Part shown: piece after piece, positions 15,449-15,473 of the stretch
Numbering within the stretch: the first letter of the stretch is position 1
Layout: each line of letters starts with the position of its first letter
Source: Burkholderiales bacterium
GTDB taxonomy: Bacteria; Pseudomonadota; Gammaproteobacteria; Burkholderiales; Usitatibacteraceae
Reading direction: 5' to 3'
NCBI GenBank assembly: GCA_014378085.1
Contig: JACMOJ010000178.1
Coordinates: forward strand, 1-15,473
DNA: 15,473 nucleotides
Translations under genes and position numbers: made by a program
The notes under the pieces: generated by a model
Database searches by the model: none
What the model was told of the DNA's origin: nothing
Seen by the model: the letters and a program-made list of their open reading frames with translations, nothing else

Positions 15449-15473
15449 CCCCCAGTTCTTAACCCCCAGTTCT
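15426..15473. repeat. 14-bp tandem repeat at the right edge
   Basis: The unit AGTTCTTAACCCCC occurs exactly at 15426-15439, 15440-15453 and 15454-15467, followed by six bases of a fourth copy cut by the window end. The first one and a half copies encode the last residues and the stop codon of the dioxygenase gene. The copies are identical, so the array is recent or actively homogenised, or is an assembly end artefact. Confidence 0.93.

Noticed and set aside
1..15473. CRISPR arrays, transposases, phage genes, tRNA or rRNA
   Set aside because: The tandem arrays have no spacers, and I saw no transposase or integrase motifs and no cloverleaf-like or rRNA-like sequence.

Overview
The window looks like a chromosomal stretch of a betaproteobacterium, probably Burkholderiales-like. 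The base composition is moderately GC-rich. It carries a Bug-type (tripartite tricarboxylate transporter) solute-binding protein, a family greatly expanded in that group, and a uvrB / low-molecular-weight phosphatase pair of the type I recall from betaproteobacteria. Both ends of the window lie inside short tandem repeats. That fits a contig broken by an assembler rather than a natural boundary.

Layout, left to right. (1) Bases 1-81 hold a 12-bp tandem repeat that reads as the tail of an unseen upstream gene, with an apparent 2-bp frameshift. (2) A gene-poor leader precedes an hflX-like ribosome-associated GTPase (410-1882, +), which is not next to hfq. (3) A large FAD / 4Fe-4S / CCG-domain 2-hydroxyacid dehydrogenase of the YdiJ type (1901-4864, -) converges on hflX and is divergent from (4) a serine/alanine-glyoxylate aminotransferase (4938-6161, +). 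The aminotransferase is followed by a 15-bp tandem repeat and a Bug-type periplasmic receptor (6264-7259, +), closed by a strong bidirectional terminator. (5) Next come a long inverted repeat and the C-terminal remnant of a choice-of-anchor I (alkaline-phosphatase-like) protein (-). (6) A tightly packed minus-strand operon follows: uvrB, low-molecular-weight protein tyrosine phosphatase, marC. (7) A roughly 300-bp gap contains a terminator for (8) a ZnuD-like TonB-dependent receptor (11351-13474, -). (9) Divergent from it lie an ECH1-like dienoyl-CoA isomerase (13729-14613, +) and a class III (DODA/YgiD-type) extradiol dioxygenase (14651-15448, +). The end of the dioxygenase gene runs into a 14-bp tandem repeat.

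Functional reading. The central divergent block could form a small 2-hydroxyacid/glyoxylate module: oxidation of a 2-hydroxyacid, transamination of glyoxylate, and capture of a small carboxylate. The substrates cannot be read from sequence. The uvrB operon couples DNA repair to two unrelated genes through an ATGA overlap and a 6-bp gap. The ECH1-like and dioxygenase genes are probably co-transcribed.

I did not find a convincing new defence, mobile or RNA system. The least ordinary signals are three unrelated short tandem arrays (12, 15 and 14 bp), each at the 3' end of a gene; the insertion-bearing hflX paralogue; the possibly leaderless uvrB; and the truncated phosphatase-like remnant.
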